Positions 38,151 to 47,790 of a stretch of DNA of 64,000 bases are shown here, piece by piece. The notes beneath the pieces are model-generated. The model was not told where the DNA came from, searched no databases, and worked only from the letters and a program-made list of their open reading frames with translations. Origin of the DNA: Sphingomonas endolithica (GTDB lineage: Bacteria; Pseudomonadota; Alphaproteobacteria; Sphingomonadales; Sphingomonadaceae); the NCBI RefSeq assembly GCF_025231525.1, contig NZ_CP103057.1, positions 2,373,001-2,437,000 on the forward strand, read 5' to 3'. A program made the position numbers and the translations under genes. Within the stretch, counting starts at the first letter, position 1; the number at the start of each line of letters is the position of its first letter.

Positions 38151-40661
38151 ATGACCACGAAGTACGGCTTCGCCGCGAGCACCGCGCTTGCCGCCACCCT
38201 CTTTCTGCTGGCGACGCCGGCCTACGCGCAGTTGGACCAGCAGACCGCCGCTCCCGATCCGACGCCGAACAGCGCCCAGGCAGCCGAGCAGACCAACAGC
38301 CAGCCAGCTGCCGATTCCAATGCGATCCAGGACATCGTCGTGACCGCCACGCGGCGCGAGACGAACCTGCAGAAGACCCCGATCGCGGTATCCGCGTTCA
38401 GCCAAGCGGCGCTCGATCGCCAGCAGGTCCGGGACGTCACCGACCTCGCTCGCTTCGTGCCCTCGCTCCAGTTCAACCAGCAGGGCGACCAGTCGGCCGT
38501 GCTGCTGACGCTGCGCGGCATCGGCAACGATAGCGCCTATACCGAGGTCGCCGATCCCGAGGTCGCCGTCTACGTCGATGGCGTCTACTCTCCCCGCGCC
38601 CAGGGTGCGACGATCCTGCTTTACGACCTCGAACGCGCCGAGGTGCTGCGTGGGCCGCAGGGCACGCTGTTCGGGCGCAACGCTACGGTTGGCGCCTTCA
38701 GCCTGATCACCGCCAAGCCAACGCTCGACAAGTTCTACGGCAACGTCGAGGCGGTCGTCGGCAACTATGACCGGGTCGGTACCCGTGGCACGCTCAACCT
38801 GCCAGTATCCGACACGCTCGGCTTCCGCGTCGCGTTCGCGACCGAGCGCAACGACGGCTATGCCGACTATCAGCAGGCGCCCAACATCCCCGGCATCAAC
38901 CGTTCGGCATTCGTCACCGGCGGTAAGAAATACTATGCCCGCGACCAATATTCGGGCCGCGTGTCGATGCTGTTCCGCCCATCGGACAATTTCCGCTGGA
39001 ACCTGTCGGCCGAGGGCTTCCTCGACAAGGGTGCGCCGGTCATCAGCCTGCTGCAGACGCCGCGGGCTGGCACCGATCGCTGGTCGGTGCTCGCCGACAC
39101 GGCACCCGACACCGACCGTTACTCGGTCGCGGTTCGCTCGACGATGGACTATGACTTCAGCGACAGCGCGCAGCTCAGCTACATCGCCGGCTTCTCGCGC
39201 ATCGGCGGCAGCACGCAGGCGGACGCCGATGCGGGGGCGCTGCCCCCGACCGGCACCGGCGACGGGCTTGGCAACGCAGAGTTCCAGGGTGCTTTTGGCG
39301 AGAACCGGACGATCGACTCCCGCTACGACTTCACCAGCCACGAGCTGCAGCTGAAGTCCACCGGCGACAACAGCCTCGACTGGATCCTGGGCGCCTATTA
39401 CAGCCACGAGGTCAACTCGATCCGCTTCGACATCGATCAGCGCAACGGCTACCGCGACGGCACGTTCTCCTGGGCTGGCAGCTTCATCCAGGCCCATCGC
39501 CAGATCGATTCCGCCGCGGGCTTCGCGCAGGCGACATACCATCTCACCGATGCGGTCCGCCTGACGGGCGGCGTGCGCTACACGCACGATTGGAAGAAGG
39601 ACGAGGGCGGCCGCAACGTGACCTTCGCCGGCACCGGCTGCACGCCGGCGCAGCAGTTGCCGGGCGGCGCCTGTACCCAAGGCATTTTCGGTGCTTATCC
39701 CGGCGCGACGGCTGCGGAGTTGGTGGCTCTCCTGCCAGGCTTCGCAATCTCGAATAACGACGTGAAGGGCGACTGGGGCAAGTTCACGTATCTGGCACGG
39801 GTCGACGCCGACCTTGCGCAGGACGTGCTCGGCTATGCGAGCATCAGCTCGGGGTTCAAGTCGGGCAACATCCAGGACAATGCCCAGCTGACCGATCCCG
39901 AGACGATCACCAACTACGAGGCCGGCTTCAAGTCGCGCTTCTTCGATCGCCGGCTGACCCTGAACATGTCCGCCTATTATTCGGACTTTAAGGGTTACCA
40001 GGTGAACCAGGCGGTCACCTTCCGCGACGCGGCAGGCAATGTCACGTCCAGCCAGATCGTCACGCAGAACGCCAAGGGCGCGAAGTCCTACGGTCTCGAG
40101 GCGGAACTGGTAGCTAACGTGACATCCAACGATCGCGTGCAGATCGCTGCGGCGTTGCAGCGCACGAAGCTCGACGAACTGCAGAGCGTCGATGGTCGCC
40201 TGTACAATTCGTCGCTGGCCGGATCGATCGTCGAACTGAAGGGCAATGAGCTGGCGCATGCGCCACGCTTCTCGGGCACGTTCACCTACGAGCACGACTT
40301 CAAGTTTGGCAACGGCGCGAGCATCACGCCGCGCGTCACGACGCACGTCGAGACCAGCAGCTGGCTCAGCTACTTCAACGGCGACAGCAATCCGTTCCTG
40401 AACGCGGCTGCCACTGGCCAGGTGCGTGGCATCTATGGGACCAACTGGGACCGCCAGAAAGCCTATACGCGCACCGATCTCGCACTGCGCTACTCGCCGC
40501 CGACGGACAGCTTCGTGATCGAAGCCTTCCTGCTGAATGTCGAGAACCATGACATCCGCACCAGTGCCGGTGCCCAAGGCGCACCGCGCTACGCGCCGGT
40601 GTTCCTCTCCAACTATCAGAATCCACGGACGTGGGGCCTCCGCGTGAAGGCGTCGTTCTGA
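38151..40661 (+). CDS. TonB-dependent receptor
   Basis: 836 aa with signal peptide (AATLFLLATPAYAQ) and GGGGAGAAG before ATG. After a Gln/Ala-rich linker come the TonB box (IQDIVVTATRRE), the plug (VRDVTDLARFVPSLQF, DPEVAVYVDGVYSPR, EVLRGPQGTLFGRNATVGAF) and a beta-barrel ending NPRTWGLRVKASF. It belongs to the large sphingomonad group of receptors for diverse glycans or aromatics. It is the first gene of an operon with the halogenase-family gene (25 bp downstream) and the GH3 gene, so an oligosaccharide ligand is likely. Probably controlled by LacI through the palindrome upstream. Confidence 0.93.
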   Translation: MTTKYGFAASTALAATLFLLATPAYAQLDQQTAAPDPTPNSAQAAEQTNSQPAADSNAIQDIVVTATRRETNLQKTPIAVSAFSQAALDRQQVRDVTDLARFVPSLQFNQQGDQSAVLLTLRGIGNDSAYTEVADPEVAVYVDGVYSPRAQGATILLYDLERAEVLRGPQGTLFGRNATVGAFSLITAKPTLDKFYGNVEAVVGNYDRVGTRGTLNLPVSDTLGFRVAFATERNDGYADYQQAPNIPGINRSAFVTGGKKYYARDQYSGRVSMLFRPSDNFRWNLSAEGFLDKGAPVISLLQTPRAGTDRWSVLADTAPDTDRYSVAVRSTMDYDFSDSAQLSYIAGFSRIGGSTQADADAGALPPTGTGDGLGNAEFQGAFGENRTIDSRYDFTSHELQLKSTGDNSLDWILGAYYSHEVNSIRFDIDQRNGYRDGTFSWAGSFIQAHRQIDSAAGFAQATYHLTDAVRLTGGVRYTHDWKKDEGGRNVTFAGTGCTPAQQLPGGACTQGIFGAYPGATAAELVALLPGFAISNNDVKGDWGKFTYLARVDADLAQDVLGYASISSGFKSGNIQDNAQLTDPETITNYEAGFKSRFFDRRLTLNMSAYYSDFKGYQVNQAVTFRDAAGNVTSSQIVTQNAKGAKSYGLEAELVANVTSNDRVQIAAALQRTKLDELQSVDGRLYNSSLAGSIVELKGNELAHAPRFSGTFTYEHDFKFGNGASITPRVTTHVETSSWLSYFNGDSNPFLNAAATGQVRGIYGTNWDRQKAYTRTDLALRYSPPTDSFVIEAFLLNVENHDIRTSAGAQGAPRYAPVFLSNYQNPRTWGLRVKASF

Positions 40662-40686
40662 CAACCCTTCGATAGGATCCCTGCCA

Positions 40687-42213
40687 ATGACGTTCGCTAC
40701 ATCCCCTCAGCGCATCGTCATTCTAGGCGGCGGCACAGCCGGCTGGCTGTCCGCCGCCCTTCTTTCCCGCAAGCTGGGCGCTCGGGCGGCGATTACCCTG
40801 GTGGAGTCGGCCGATATTGGTACCATCGGCGTCGGTGAGGGGACCTTCCCCACGATCCGCACCACGCTGGCGTCACTTGGGGTGAAAGAGGCCGACTTCC
40901 TGCGGGCGAGCGACGCCACCTTCAAGCAGGGTGTCATGTTCGACGGCTGGAAGTCCGGCGCCGACAGCTATTTCCACCCGTTCAACCTGCCCTATGGCGG
41001 AAGCGATCCCGGCCTTCTTCCCCACTGGTTGGCGCAGGGCAGCAACCGATCTTCCTACGCCGACGCCGTGACCGCGCAGGAGCGGGTAGCGCGCGCCAAT
41101 CTGGCGCCAAAGCGTCAGGAGGACGCCGACTTCGGCGGTCCCATGAACTACGCCTATCATTTCGACGCCGTGCGTTTCGCCGGGTTCCTCCGGGCTGTTG
41201 CCACTGCCAGCGGAGTCGAACGGGTGGAGGCGACGATCAGCGACGTCGATCTGCACGAGGACGGCGACATAGCCGCGCTGAAGCTGCCGGGCGATCGCCG
41301 CATCGAGGGCGACTTCTTTCTGGATTGCTCGGGCTTCAGTTCACGCCTGATCGGGCGCGAGATGGGCGCCCGCTTCATCGGCGTGGGCAATGTCCTGTTC
41401 AACGACCGCGCGCTGGCGATCCAGGTGCCATACGACGATCCCCAAGCGCCCATCCGCCCCTACACTCTCGCAACCGCTCAACCGTCGGGCTGGACGTGGG
41501 ACATCGGATTGAACGCCAGGCGCGGCATCGGATACGTGTATTCGAGCAGGCACAGCTCCGACGACGAGGCATCGGAGGTGCTGCGGCGATATCTTGGCAC
41601 GTTCGGGAACGGCATCGTTCCGCGTCAGCTTCGCTTCGAGACCGGGTATCGCGAGCGGCAGTGGATCGGAAACTGCGCGGCGGTCGGCCTGTCCGCCGGC
41701 TTCTTCGAACCGCTGGAGTCCACGGGCATTTCGCTCATCGAATACGCACTGCTGATGCTCGTGGAGATGATCGGCACGCGCGATCGTGGCGCGCGCGAGG
41801 GGGCGGCGCGCAGGTTCAACACGCTGATGCGCGAACGCTTCGAACGCATCGTCGACTTCCTCAAGCTGCATTATTGCATCACCCAGCGCACCGACACGGC
41901 CTATTGGCGCGACAATACGGATCCGGCCTCGATACCGGACACGCTTCGTGATCGGCTGGCGCAATGGCGCGAGCGCGTGCCCGTCCGGTTCGACTTCGAT
42001 CTAGACCGCGAGACGTTTCTACCGGCAAGCTACCAGTACATCCTTTATGGGATGGGGTTTGCGACCACCGCCGACGGTCCCGCGCTCGCTCCCGAAGCCG
42101 CCGGCGCGGCCTTCGCCAAGGTGCGCGAAGCCGCGTCCGGCGCCCTTCGACATCTGCCTGACCACCGCACCTTGTTGAACCATCTCGCTCGCAAGAGCGC
42201 CGCTGCCAGTTGA
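40687..42213 (+). CDS. tryptophan-halogenase-family flavoprotein
   Basis: 508 aa, cytoplasmic. The FAD-binding motif is ILGGGTAGWLSAALL, and the GVGEGTFPTIR segment and the presumed catalytic Lys (DATFKQGVMFDGW, about residue 80) are in place. The WxWxI halogenase signature reads WTWDIG, and FFEPLESTGISLIEYAL lies near the C-terminus. Family members halogenate indoles with reduced flavin from a partner reductase. In Caulobacter and sphingomonads, however, many paralogues are encoded beside TonB-dependent receptors for sugars with no known halogenated product. The substrate is therefore unknown. It ends 11 bp before the GH3 start. Confidence 0.9.
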   Translation: MTFATSPQRIVILGGGTAGWLSAALLSRKLGARAAITLVESADIGTIGVGEGTFPTIRTTLASLGVKEADFLRASDATFKQGVMFDGWKSGADSYFHPFNLPYGGSDPGLLPHWLAQGSNRSSYADAVTAQERVARANLAPKRQEDADFGGPMNYAYHFDAVRFAGFLRAVATASGVERVEATISDVDLHEDGDIAALKLPGDRRIEGDFFLDCSGFSSRLIGREMGARFIGVGNVLFNDRALAIQVPYDDPQAPIRPYTLATAQPSGWTWDIGLNARRGIGYVYSSRHSSDDEASEVLRRYLGTFGNGIVPRQLRFETGYRERQWIGNCAAVGLSAGFFEPLESTGISLIEYALLMLVEMIGTRDRGAREGAARRFNTLMRERFERIVDFLKLHYCITQRTDTAYWRDNTDPASIPDTLRDRLAQWRERVPVRFDFDLDRETFLPASYQYILYGMGFATTADGPALAPEAAGAAFAKVREAASGALRHLPDHRTLLNHLARKSAAAS

Positions 42214-42224
42214 AAGGTCCCGCT

Positions 42225-44501
42225 ATGCGTTTCAAAGGTCCATTGATCGCAGCCCTGCTCGCCACGAGCATGTCCGTTGCTCTCCAGGCGCAGGAGCCCG
42301 CTGCCCGCGCGTCTCAGGCGGGGTCCGGCCCGGCGGCATCGATGAGTGCGGCGGAGGCTCGTGCGGAGCGGTTGGTGGAGCAGCTGACCCGCGAGGAGAA
42401 GCTCCGCCTGGTTCATGGCTACTTCCCGCCGTTCGTCATCGGCAAGCCCGGGATGCCGACCGACATCATCCCCTCAGCCGGCTACGTGCCTGGCGTTCCG
42501 CGGCTTGGCATCCCGACGCTGCGCGAGAGCGATGCCAGTCTGGGCGTCGCCAACCAGGTAGAGCAACGAAAGGGCGACGTCGCCACCGCCTTGCCCTCGA
42601 GCCTTGCCACCGCGGCCAGCTTTGATCCGACGATCGCCTATGCAGGCGGTGCGATGATCGGCGCCGAGGCACGGGCCAAGACGTTCAACGTGCTGCTCGC
42701 AGGCGGCGTCAACCTCACCCGTGATCCCTGGAACGGGCGCAACTTCGAGTATCTCGGCGAGGATCCGCTGCTTGCCGGTCGGATGGCAGGCGAGTCGATT
42801 CGCGGCGTGCAGAGCAACGGCATCGTCTCTACGGTGAAGCATCTTGCGCTCAACTCCCAGGAGACCGGGCGCATGGTGCTGAACGCGAAATTGGGTGAGG
42901 CAGCTCTGCGCGAAAGCGACCTCCTCGCCTTCCAGATCGCGATCGAGATCGGCCAGCCCGGCTCCGTCATGTGCGCTTACAACCAAGTCAACGGTGACTA
43001 TGCCTGCGAGAACCGCCACCTGCTCACCGACGTGCTGCGGACGGACTGGGGCTACAAGGGCTTCGTCATGTCGGATTGGGGTGCGGTGCATTCGACGGTC
43101 AAGGCTGCCAATGCAGGCCTGGACCAACAATCCGGCCAAGAGTTGGACAAGGCGCTCTACTTTGGCGCACCGTTGGCGAAGGCGGTGGCGGACGGCACTG
43201 TAGCGGCAGCGCAGCTGGACACGATGGTGCGCCGTATCCTTACCGGCGTCATCGCGAGCGGGGCGATGGACCGGCCGCTCAGCGCGACGGTCCAACCGAT
43301 CGACTATGCCGCCCATGCCGACGTGGCGCAGCGCGCCGCGGAAGCCGGCATCGTGCTGCTGAAGAACGAGCGGAACATGCTGCCGCTTGCCCGCACCGCC
43401 AAGCGCATCGTGCTGATCGGCGGCCATGCCGACCTCGGCGTGCTGTCGGGCGGAGGATCGTCGCAGGTGCGGTCGGTCGGTGGTGCACCGATCGAAATCC
43501 CGCTCAAGAGCGGCGCGGCAGCATCCTTCGCTCGGCTGACTTACCACGCATCCTCGCCGCTGCAGGCCTTCCGCAAATTGGCACCCGACGTCGTGGTAGA
43601 GTTCATCGATGGCGGCGACCATGCCGCTGCCGCCGCCGCGGCGAAGAAGGCGGACATCGCGATCGTCTTCGCCACGCAGTGGCAGACCGAGGCGCAGGAT
43701 ACCGAGACGCTAGCCTTGCCGGACGGTCAGGATGCGCTGATCGAAGCCGTCGCGACCGCCAACCCCCGCATGGCCGTGGTGCTGGAGACGGGTGGCCCCG
43801 TGCTGATGCCGTGGCTTGACCGCGTGCCTGCGGTCATCGAGGCATGGTATCCGGGCCAGCGCGGTGGCGAGGCGATCGCCAACGTGCTGTTCGGCGCCGT
43901 CAATCCGTCTGGCCGTCTGCCGATCACCTTTCCCGCTGCAGCCGAGCAGGCGCCGCGCCCGGCTCCGGTCGGGCTGGAACGGCTCAAGGATCCTGCAGCA
44001 GCCACCGCCGCCGCGAACAGCGGCGGGGGATCTGGCGTCACGGTTGATCACTTCCCGGTCGATTATCCGGAAGGCAGCAACGTCGGCTATCGCTGGTACG
44101 AGGCGAAGGCCCAGAAGCCATTGTTCGCCTTCGGACACGGCCTCTCGTACGCGAAGTTCGTCTACTCGAAGCCGATATTGTCCGGCGGCAAGGAGATGAC
44201 GATCCGCTTCACGATCAAGAACGTCGGCAAGGTCGCTGGCATCGACGTCCCGCAGATCTACACCAGGCCGGCGGACGGGCGGTGGCCGGCCAGGCTGGTA
44301 GGCTATGCACGCGTCGACCTGCAGCCTGGAGCATCGACGGAAGTCACCGTCACCGCCGAGCCGCGCATCCTCGCCGACTGGAGCGAGGCAGCACGCCGTT
44401 TCGAAATCGCGTCCGGACGGTACCGGGTCGAAATCGGCCGCAGCGCTGGCGACCGCGAAAACGCGGGTGAGATCCAGCTCGAAGCACGAGCGATCAGGTG
44501 A
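42225..44501 (+). CDS. secreted GH3 beta-glycosidase
   Basis: 758 aa from ATG 42225 with GAAAGG upstream (the ribosome site overlaps the previous stop); signal peptide ends near VALQAQ. The GH3 barrel has HLALNSQETGRMV and the nucleophile Asp in KGFVMSDWGAVHS. The (alpha/beta)6 sandwich domain has the GGGSS turn near LSGGGSSQVRS and a WYPGQRGGEAIANVLFG block. A C-terminal fibronectin-III-like domain follows (YAKFVYSKPIL, VGKVAGIDVPQIYT). Likely a periplasmic beta-glucosidase that trims oligosaccharides brought in by the receptor at 38151; glucose versus xylose specificity cannot be told. Confidence 0.93.
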   Translation: MRFKGPLIAALLATSMSVALQAQEPAARASQAGSGPAASMSAAEARAERLVEQLTREEKLRLVHGYFPPFVIGKPGMPTDIIPSAGYVPGVPRLGIPTLRESDASLGVANQVEQRKGDVATALPSSLATAASFDPTIAYAGGAMIGAEARAKTFNVLLAGGVNLTRDPWNGRNFEYLGEDPLLAGRMAGESIRGVQSNGIVSTVKHLALNSQETGRMVLNAKLGEAALRESDLLAFQIAIEIGQPGSVMCAYNQVNGDYACENRHLLTDVLRTDWGYKGFVMSDWGAVHSTVKAANAGLDQQSGQELDKALYFGAPLAKAVADGTVAAAQLDTMVRRILTGVIASGAMDRPLSATVQPIDYAAHADVAQRAAEAGIVLLKNERNMLPLARTAKRIVLIGGHADLGVLSGGGSSQVRSVGGAPIEIPLKSGAAASFARLTYHASSPLQAFRKLAPDVVVEFIDGGDHAAAAAAAKKADIAIVFATQWQTEAQDTETLALPDGQDALIEAVATANPRMAVVLETGGPVLMPWLDRVPAVIEAWYPGQRGGEAIANVLFGAVNPSGRLPITFPAAAEQAPRPAPVGLERLKDPAAATAAANSGGGSGVTVDHFPVDYPEGSNVGYRWYEAKAQKPLFAFGHGLSYAKFVYSKPILSGGKEMTIRFTIKNVGKVAGIDVPQIYTRPADGRWPARLVGYARVDLQPGASTEVTVTAEPRILADWSEAARRFEIASGRYRVEIGRSAGDRENAGEIQLEARAIR

Positions 44502-44647
44502 GTGAGGCTGCGCTGAGCCCATCCGGCCGCTGACGACGACTCGATCGAGGTGCGTCCGGGTGGTCCCCGTTCCGAAGCGGAGCAGAAAGGACTTGGCTCC
44601 GGAGCGATAAACTGGGCACTGGTCCGAACGCCACCCGCGATGGACTT

Positions 44648-46081
44648 ATGAGCCAATTCGAACCCGACGCCCCTCCGCGCGCGACCGCGCGATACGAAGC
44701 CGAGCCCGCGCCGCCGAATGCGGGGTGGATACTCGCCGCGACGATGCTCGCGTCCAGCCTGGCATTCATCGACGGGTCGGTCACCAACGTCGCTCTGCCT
44801 TCGATCGGCAGGGATCTGGATGGTGGAACTGCCGGGCTGCAGTGGATCGTGAACGCCTATCTCCTGCCGCTATCGGCGCTGTTGCTCGTCGGCGGTGCCG
44901 CGGGCGACCATTTCGGGCGGCGCCGGGTGCTCGTCATCGGTACGGCCTTGTTCGCTGTGGCATCCTTGCTTTGCGCGATCGCGCCAAGTCTCCCGCTCCT
45001 GCTGGCCGCCCGAGCGCTGCAGGGCGTCGGCGCCGCGCTGCTGATGCCCAACAGCCTGGGCATTCTCGGGAGCGCGTTCAAGGGCGAGTCCCGCGGCCGG
45101 GCCGTGGGCACCTGGGCATCTGCCGGAGCCGTGGCCAGCGCCGTGGGGCCACCGCTGGGGGGATGGCTGGTCGGCGCGGCCGGATGGCGGGCCATCTTCC
45201 TGATCAACGTGCCGGTGGCGCTTGCCGCGATAGCGATCGCGTGGAGGTACGTGGAGGAAAGCGCGGAGGGCGAACAGCCGCTCGACGTGCCTGGTGCCAT
45301 CCTGGCGACCTTGGCGCTGGGCGTCCTGACATGGTCGCTGACCTTGTGGTCCAGCCATCATGGGGCGTCGCCGCAGGTCTGGGCCGGCCTCGGCATGGGT
45401 CTCGTGCTCCTCTGCGTGTTCGTGTGGGTCGAGCACCGGCGCGACGGCAATGCCATGATGCCGCTTGCGATGTTCGCCTCGCGCCCGTTCGTCGGGCTGA
45501 CGTTGCTGACCTTCCTGCTGTACGGCGCCTTGGGCGGGCTGCTGGTCCTGCTGCCGTACCTGCTGATCGTGGGCGGAAACTACACGCCGCTCCAGGCAGG
45601 CCTCGCCCTGCTGCCGTTCTCGCTGGTGATCGGCGCCGCCTCAAGGCTGATGGGCAGGACGACCGAACGGATCGGGCCTCGCCTGCCACTGACCATCGGG
45701 CCGATCGTGACCGGCCTTGGCTTCCTCCTGCTGGTCCGCGTCGATCCTGCGGCGAGCTACTGGACGAGCGTGTTGCCGGGGATGCTGGTGATCGCGGTCG
45801 GAATGGCTGGCGCCGTGGCGCCGCTGACGACCGCGGTGCTGTCGTCCGTCGATGGCCGGCATACTGGAACGGCCTCGGGGTTCAACAGCGCCATCGCACG
45901 CACCGGTGGGCTGATCGCGACGGCGTTGGCTGGCGCCGTGATCGCGCAGAGCGGCGTCGCCCTCACCGGAGCGTTCAGGTCCGCCGCCGTCCTGGCGGCG
46001 ACGCTCGCGGGCGCCTCCGGTTGCATCGCGTTCTTCACGATGGCAGCGGACCGGACCGGAAACGCTGACGGCGCGACATAG
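44648..46081 (+). CDS. DHA2-family (EmrB/QacA-type) MFS efflux pump
   Basis: 477 aa with 14 predicted helices. Typical marks are SLAFIDGSVTNVALPSIGRDL, WIVNAYLLPLSALLLVGGAAGDHFGRRRVLV, and the antiporter motif C region in helix 5 (WASAGAVASAVGPPLGGWLVG). It exports drugs or other amphiphiles in exchange for protons. It starts 146 bp after the GH3 stop, so it is probably a separate unit; no adjacent membrane-fusion or TetR partner is present. A short hairpin with TAGGGCA/TGCCCTA arms follows the stop but lacks a T-tract. Confidence 0.92.
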   Translation: MSQFEPDAPPRATARYEAEPAPPNAGWILAATMLASSLAFIDGSVTNVALPSIGRDLDGGTAGLQWIVNAYLLPLSALLLVGGAAGDHFGRRRVLVIGTALFAVASLLCAIAPSLPLLLAARALQGVGAALLMPNSLGILGSAFKGESRGRAVGTWASAGAVASAVGPPLGGWLVGAAGWRAIFLINVPVALAAIAIAWRYVEESAEGEQPLDVPGAILATLALGVLTWSLTLWSSHHGASPQVWAGLGMGLVLLCVFVWVEHRRDGNAMMPLAMFASRPFVGLTLLTFLLYGALGGLLVLLPYLLIVGGNYTPLQAGLALLPFSLVIGAASRLMGRTTERIGPRLPLTIGPIVTGLGFLLLVRVDPAASYWTSVLPGMLVIAVGMAGAVAPLTTAVLSSVDGRHTGTASGFNSAIARTGGLIATALAGAVIAQSGVALTGAFRSAAVLAATLAGASGCIAFFTMAADRTGNADGAT

Positions 46082-46224
46082 GGCACTTCTTTTTGCCCTA
46101 CAGCCTGCATAAAGCAGCTTGCTCCTCTCCCGGCTTGACCGGTGACGTGCGGGGCCAACCCAGTCAGAATCACTGATCCAGCGATCGATGCCGAGCTTAT
46201 CGGGGCAAGTGCAACGGCGCGCCG

Positions 46225-47790
46225 CTACCGTGCGTCGCGCACGCGTTTGTAGACGAGCCGCGCGCGCGACCCGATCTTCCGGCGATAGACCAGCCGATAG
46301 TCGGTGCGCAACGCAGCACGCAGCAACTGCGCGGTCGCCACGTTGGGATGCGGATCATAGCGGTCCGCGGAAACGATGATGTCGGGGCGTTCGACCTCCA
46401 GCACACGGGCCATCTCGGCCGTGATATCGATCCCGCTGGCGTGCGCCTCGGTCGCATCGTTCAGATGATTGGGGAATATGCGCGTTGTCACCAGGCAGGC
46501 GTTGGTCAGGTGGTAGAGGATCGGCTCGCCGTCGAACACCAGCATGCAGCCTGTGCGATAGCGGTTGATCGCGTCGGCCACCGCATGGACGTCGGCGCCC
46601 GCCCCGCGGTTCTTCAGCTGCTTCGGCACCACCAATGCAACGCAGATAGCCGCGGTGACGGTCAGGAAAACCGCAAAGGACATCGCTCGATGCCGACCGC
46701 CGACCACCATCGTGACCCCAGCGGCGCGATCGCCCAGCAGCTTGGCGGCGACCAGGCACAGCGGCACCAGCACCGGCAGGAAATAATGATCGAAATAGGT
46801 GCCGAACAGGAGCACACCGCCGATCGCGGCTGACAACCAGGCCAGTGCGAATTGCCGGGCAAGCCGTGCGTCCTCGGTCTCGCCGCCACGGCGCGTGACG
46901 CTTTCCAGCCAGGCGCACAGGAGCAGCGGGAAGGCCAGGCCAACGATCTTGCCGAGCCGCGCGGCGAGCGTTCCGAGCGGCCATCCGGCGCGGTCGAAGA
47001 TCGACAGGAAGTTGGCATAGACAAAGGCCTGGTTGAACCCGTGTGCGGCATACCAGCCCCAGACGGCCAGCGTCGGCAGCAACGCACACCCCGCCCACAG
47101 AAACGCGACCAGCGGCAGCGTGCGAACACCTGCGGCATCCCGCGGCCAGCGCCACAGCAATGCGCAGCCGAAGAACATCGCCTCGAACACCGAGGAATAT
47201 TTGATCTGCAACGCAAAACCGGCAAGCAGCATTGCCGCGGCGCCAAGCAGCACCATTCGCCGCCGATCCACACCGGGGGAAGTCCCCTGCAGGATCAACA
47301 GCGCGGCACCGGCGATGAAGGCGTTGTAGAAGACCGGTGTCTGCCCGCCCGAACCATCGAAGACCAACAGCCAGGCAAGGTAAGCGCATCCCGCCAGCGC
47401 AGCGCCCCGCGCATTGGCGAAGCGCAGCGCCATGGCGGCGATGAGGAACGCGGTCGTGCCGGCGAACAAGGTCGCGGCGATCTGATATTGCACGATCCCC
47501 TCGCCCCCCAGCGACCGGATCGCGGCATAGAGCAGGAACGTGCCGACGGGCTTTCGATCCCAGATATCGACGAACGGCACAGCGCCCTGCAGCATGCGTT
47601 CCCCGACGACCAGGTAGAATTGTTCGTCGATCTGAATGATCGGGTTGCCGAACTGCCAGGCACGCAAGGCGAAGGCGCAGGTCATGGCGATGACGAACTG
47701 CACCATCAGCGGCCGCGCAAGCAGACGGTGCCAGCTGCCGACTGTCGGCTGCGACCGCGCCCAGGTCTGCGCGGGGAACGAGAAGCTCAT
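46225..47790 (-). CDS. GT39/ArnT-like membrane glycosyltransferase
   Basis: 521 aa from ATG 47790, overlapping the GT2 stop as ATGA. About ten to twelve hydrophobic helices; the first periplasmic loop carries the acidic QIDEQFYLVVGERMLQGAVPFVDIWDRKPVG pattern typical of GT39/PMT-type enzymes that use polyprenyl-phosphate sugars. The C-terminal soluble part has no recognised domain. Coupled with the DPM1-like GT2-GtrA gene, it probably transfers the sugar flipped by that partner onto an envelope lipid, glycan or protein in the periplasm. The acceptor is unknown. Confidence 0.85.
   Translation of the reverse strand: MSFSFPAQTWARSQPTVGSWHRLLARPLMVQFVIAMTCAFALRAWQFGNPIIQIDEQFYLVVGERMLQGAVPFVDIWDRKPVGTFLLYAAIRSLGGEGIVQYQIAATLFAGTTAFLIAAMALRFANARGAALAGCAYLAWLLVFDGSGGQTPVFYNAFIAGAALLILQGTSPGVDRRRMVLLGAAAMLLAGFALQIKYSSVFEAMFFGCALLWRWPRDAAGVRTLPLVAFLWAGCALLPTLAVWGWYAAHGFNQAFVYANFLSIFDRAGWPLGTLAARLGKIVGLAFPLLLCAWLESVTRRGGETEDARLARQFALAWLSAAIGGVLLFGTYFDHYFLPVLVPLCLVAAKLLGDRAAGVTMVVGGRHRAMSFAVFLTVTAAICVALVVPKQLKNRGAGADVHAVADAINRYRTGCMLVFDGEPILYHLTNACLVTTRIFPNHLNDATEAHASGIDITAEMARVLEVERPDIIVSADRYDPHPNVATAQLLRAALRTDYRLVYRRKIGSRARLVYKRVRDAR

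Noticed and set aside
38121..40664. An 847-codon open frame antisense to the TonB-dependent receptor at 38151
   Set aside because: It mirrors the receptor codon for codon, is Arg/Val/Ala-rich without family motifs, and has no ribosome site; it is a GC-rich shadow frame.
46079..46100. Hairpin TAGGGCA/TGCCCTA after the efflux-pump gene as an intrinsic terminator
   Set aside because: The stem is 7 bp with an 8-base loop and no T-run follows on either strand.
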